Shown here: piece by piece, positions 6,171 through 7,250 of the stretch
Layout of the letters: every line of letters begins with the position of its first letter
Numbering within the stretch: position 1 is the first letter of the stretch
Source of the DNA: Thermodesulfobacteriota bacterium
Lineage (GTDB): Bacteria; Desulfobacterota; DSM-4660; Desulfatiglandales; HGW-15
DNA length: 7,250 nt
Assembly (NCBI GenBank): GCA_025454125.1
Contig: JALOPA010000084.1
Location: 1 to 7,250, forward strand
Direction: 5' to 3'
The notes under the pieces: generated by a model
Told to the model about the DNA's origin: nothing
Database searches by the model: none
Seen by the model: only the letters and a program-made list of their open reading frames with translations
Translations under genes and position numbers: made by a program

Positions 6171-6287
6171 CGAGTAACGAGTAACAAGTGACAAGCAACG
6201 AGAAAACAAAGAATGACTCGTGACTTGTCACTCGTCAGCGACCGGCCTGCCGCTCTTGGCTTTGGCAGGCGGGAGCGGACTCGTTAC
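6167..6287. repeat. GTGACRA heptamer cluster 3 with inner hairpins, in the trmD-SPOUT gap
   Basis: Plus-strand heptamers GTGACGA, GTAACGA, GTAACAA, GTGACAA, GCAACGA (6167-6201) are followed by a 12-base A-rich spacer. Inverted units TGACTCG, TGACTTG, TCACTCG (6214-6234) come next. A segment with GCCTGCC (6245-6251) pairing to GGCAGGC (6264-6270) follows, and a further inverted heptamer TCGTTAC lies at 6281-6287. CCGCTC (6250-6255) could instead pair with GAGCGG (6273-6278), so the two stems exclude each other. No U-tract follows, so a simple intrinsic terminator is not supported. The trmD stop lies inside the first unit. Confidence 0.78.
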
Positions 6288-6311
6288 TGCTGATTTGCCG
6301 ATTGAGGGAAC

Positions 6312-6866
6312 ATGAGGCTTCACGTGGGGTTGCTTCATTACCCCGTCTACAACAAGAACTACGAGACCATTGCCTCGGCGATCACGACCTTTGACCTTCA
6401 CGATTGCTCGAGGCTGGCCAAGACATACGGGGTGAAGACTTTTTTCGTGATCACCCCTCTGGAGGATCAGCAGGAGCTTGCCCGGCGCGTGCTGAACCAT
6501 TGGACCGTCGGGTACGGGGCAGAGTACAACCGGACCCGGAAAGAGGCTCTGGAGCTGATGGCCGTTTCTTCTTCTCTCGATGCGTGTATGGATGAAATCA
6601 CGACCCGGGAAGCGGAAAGGCCTGTCCTCATTGTGACGGATGCATCGAGGAAAAAGGTGCCCGGCCTGACCTACGCGCAAGCCAGGGCCATGGTCATGGC
6701 GGACCAGGTGATCCTTCTTCTTTTTGGAACAGCATGGGGTCTGGTGGACGACCTGTTCAAAAAGGCCGACTACCTGCTGGCCCCGGTTGAAGGCACCACC
6801 GGATACAATCACCTCTCTGTGAGGTCGGCGGCGGCCATCATCCTGGACCGGCTGGCTGGAAGATAG
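6312..6866 (+). CDS. TrmD-linked SPOUT-class RNA methyltransferase (Methyltrn_RNA_4 family)
   Basis: The 184-residue protein belongs to a family of knotted SAM-dependent RNA methyltransferases usually encoded beside trmD and rplS in deltaproteobacteria and some thermophiles. To my recollection the Thermotoga member Tm1570 has been crystallised with SAM. Visible marks: N-terminal HYPVYNKNYETIASAITTFD (9-28), VTDAS (108-112) after a beta strand, and LLFGTAWGL (136-144). The last of these is the SAM-binding turn, comparable to the [11 protein letters not shown] region of TrmD. PVEGTTGYNHLSVRSAAA (158-175) forms the trefoil knot region. GAGGG lies three bases before the ATG. The RNA target is not established as far as I know. 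The gene sits 141 bases past trmD, the gap being filled with repeats, and its product ends before a 384-base non-coding tail. Confidence 0.85.
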   Translation: MRLHVGLLHYPVYNKNYETIASAITTFDLHDCSRLAKTYGVKTFFVITPLEDQQELARRVLNHWTVGYGAEYNRTRKEALELMAVSSSLDACMDEITTREAERPVLIVTDASRKKVPGLTYAQARAMVMADQVILLLFGTAWGLVDDLFKKADYLLAPVEGTTGYNHLSVRSAAAIILDRLAGR

Positions 6867-6984
6867 GTCTTTAGTAAGGTTCAATTAAGCCTCACCTCGG
6901 ACAGGGCTGGTGCCTTTTCCGGAGTGACTCTGGTGGCACGGACAAACTTGATGAACTCGTAAGAAGTCGCAAGACCGTCTTTTT

Positions 6985-7064
6985 CGTCATTCCGGCGAAA
7001 GCCGGAATCCAGGTTCTTCGAGCACCTACAGAATATCTGGACCCCGGTTTTCACCGGGGTGACG
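6985..7064. repeat. Head-to-head pair of REP-like hairpins with compensating changes
   Basis: The left unit runs from CGTCA to TCCAG and holds an 8-bp perfect stem, ATTCCGGC with GCCGGAAT, closed by GAAA (6989-7008). The right unit is its inverted relative with stem ACCCCGGT and ACCGGGGT (7041-7060), loop TTTC, which is GAAA on the minus strand. The units share CGTCA and TCCAG ends and the CCGG core. They differ at three stem pairs, each changed on both sides. This resembles the widespread CGTCATTCC(C/G)G-type intergenic repeat of proteobacteria and, in arrangement, a BIME. Confidence 0.8.
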
Positions 7065-7118
7065 ACTTCTTAGGAAGCCGTAAAACTGGTTTGTCCGTGC
7101 CACAAGCCCGTGAGACTT

Positions 7119-7135
7119 GGCCGCCTCTGGCGGCC
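7119..7135. repeat. Perfect 7-bp stem-loop with TCT loop
   Basis: GGCCGCC-TCT-GGCGGCC. Its central 11 bases, CGCCTCTGGCG, also occur (inverted) in the hairpin inside heptamer cluster 1 at 1095-1105. It is followed by TTGG, not by a T-run, so a terminator call is not supported. Confidence 0.6.
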
Positions 7136-7242
7136 TTGGAACGCAGGAAAAGGTATCAGCCCTGTCTGGAAAGGCCGGGTGCATGCAAACGCTATTGTAC
7201 GTTGCTCAGTTATCATACAGACAGCGATCGGGTGAAATCTTG

Positions 7243-7248
7243 AGGAGG
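7243..7248 (+). promoter_or_regulatory. Ribosome binding site of the next gene, probably rplS
   Basis: The window ends in TGAGGAGGAG, with a perfect AGGAGG at 7243-7248. The start codon must lie within about ten bases beyond the edge. Gene order in related genomes (trmD, SPOUT methyltransferase, rplS) suggests ribosomal protein L19; this identity is inferred from context only. Confidence 0.6.
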
Positions 7249-7250
7249 AG

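Larger units (their letters stand above)
6900..7166. repeat. Nested inverted-repeat element (MITE-like or BIME-like)
   Basis: Several arm pairs are arranged concentrically. The outermost is 6900-6920 against 7146-7166: 21 positions, 19 matching, unit GACAGGGCTG-RTR-CCTTTTCC. Next is GTGGCACGGACAAAC (6933-6947) with its exact complement at 7089-7103 (15 of 15), then TAAGAAGTCG (6960-6969) with 7063-7072 (10 of 10), then the hairpin pair at 6985-7064. Spacing is not symmetrical: the right flank carries about 30 extra bases containing a GGCCGCC-TCT-GGCGGCC stem. There is no ORF inside, so if mobile it is non-autonomous. Confidence 0.75.
6867..7250. other. Non-coding tail before the next operon gene
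   Basis: These 384 bases hold no supported gene on either strand. Most of the stretch (6900-7166) is a nested inverted-repeat element described separately. The last 80 or so bases are unique-looking leader sequence ending in a ribosome binding site. TATCAT at 7211-7216 resembles a -10 box but has no acceptable -35 at the right distance. No clear intrinsic terminator was found after the SPOUT gene, so read-through to the next gene is possible. Confidence 0.6.

Noticed and set aside
6213..6293. Possible 26-codon peptide between trmD and the SPOUT gene
   Set aside because: It is encoded mostly by the inverted heptamers and hairpin, without a Shine-Dalgarno; a by-product of the repeats.
6228..6884. 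218-codon antisense frame over the SPOUT methyltransferase gene
   Set aside because: The plus-strand protein has clear SAM-binding and knot motifs; the antisense translation is rich in His/Arg/Pro and starts in repeats.
7119..7140. Intrinsic terminator after the SPOUT gene
   Set aside because: The stem is strong but is followed by TTGGAACG and not by a T-run.

Overview
This window looks like chromosomal DNA from a deltaproteobacterium (Desulfobacterota). The evidence is the gene order ffh - rpsP - KH-domain gene - rimM - trmD - second SPOUT methyltransferase (with rplS expected next), the fairly high GC content, good AGGAGG-type ribosome binding sites, and a head-to-head pair of CGTCATTCCGG-type hairpins in the last intergenic region. 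I infer this assignment from gene order and repeat style; no rRNA or other marker gene is present to confirm it.

Left part (1-2730, all on the minus strand). Four genes read leftward: a nucleoside phosphorylase-family protein (2730-2005), a short degenerate relative of NAD+-dependent DNA ligase (1872-1147), an acylphosphatase (1052-768) and a lipoprotein that runs off the left edge (556-1). They are separated by 94-211 bases. These gaps carry short tandem 7-bp repeats and hairpins, so the genes do not look like a tight operon. The ligase-like protein is the most unusual gene here: it keeps the nucleotidyltransferase fold signature and the motif I lysine, but lacks domain Ia and everything after the adenylation domain, and most other catalytic residues are replaced.

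Middle (2731-3013). A divergent intergenic region has a plausible extended -10 promoter for the rightward operon, a weaker candidate promoter for the leftward phosphorylase gene, and a small palindrome in the ffh leader.

Right part (3014-7250, all on the plus strand). This is a translation and protein-targeting operon: ffh (signal recognition particle GTPase), rpsP (ribosomal protein S16), khpA-type KH protein, rimM (30S maturation factor), trmD (tRNA m1G37 methyltransferase) and a second knotted SPOUT methyltransferase. From rpsP to trmD the genes are packed: khpA and rimM are 2 bases apart and rimM overlaps trmD by 11 bases. Downstream of trmD the operon opens up, with a 141-base gap of 7-bp repeats and hairpins before the SPOUT gene, then a 384-base non-coding tail. 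That tail contains a large nested inverted-repeat element. The window ends on an AGGAGG ribosome binding site whose start codon lies just outside, most likely rplS.

The window is mainly conserved housekeeping DNA. The points worth a second look are the degenerate ligase-like protein, the 7-bp repeat clusters that repeatedly sit directly after stop codons, and the paired hairpins at about 6985-7064 with compensating base changes.
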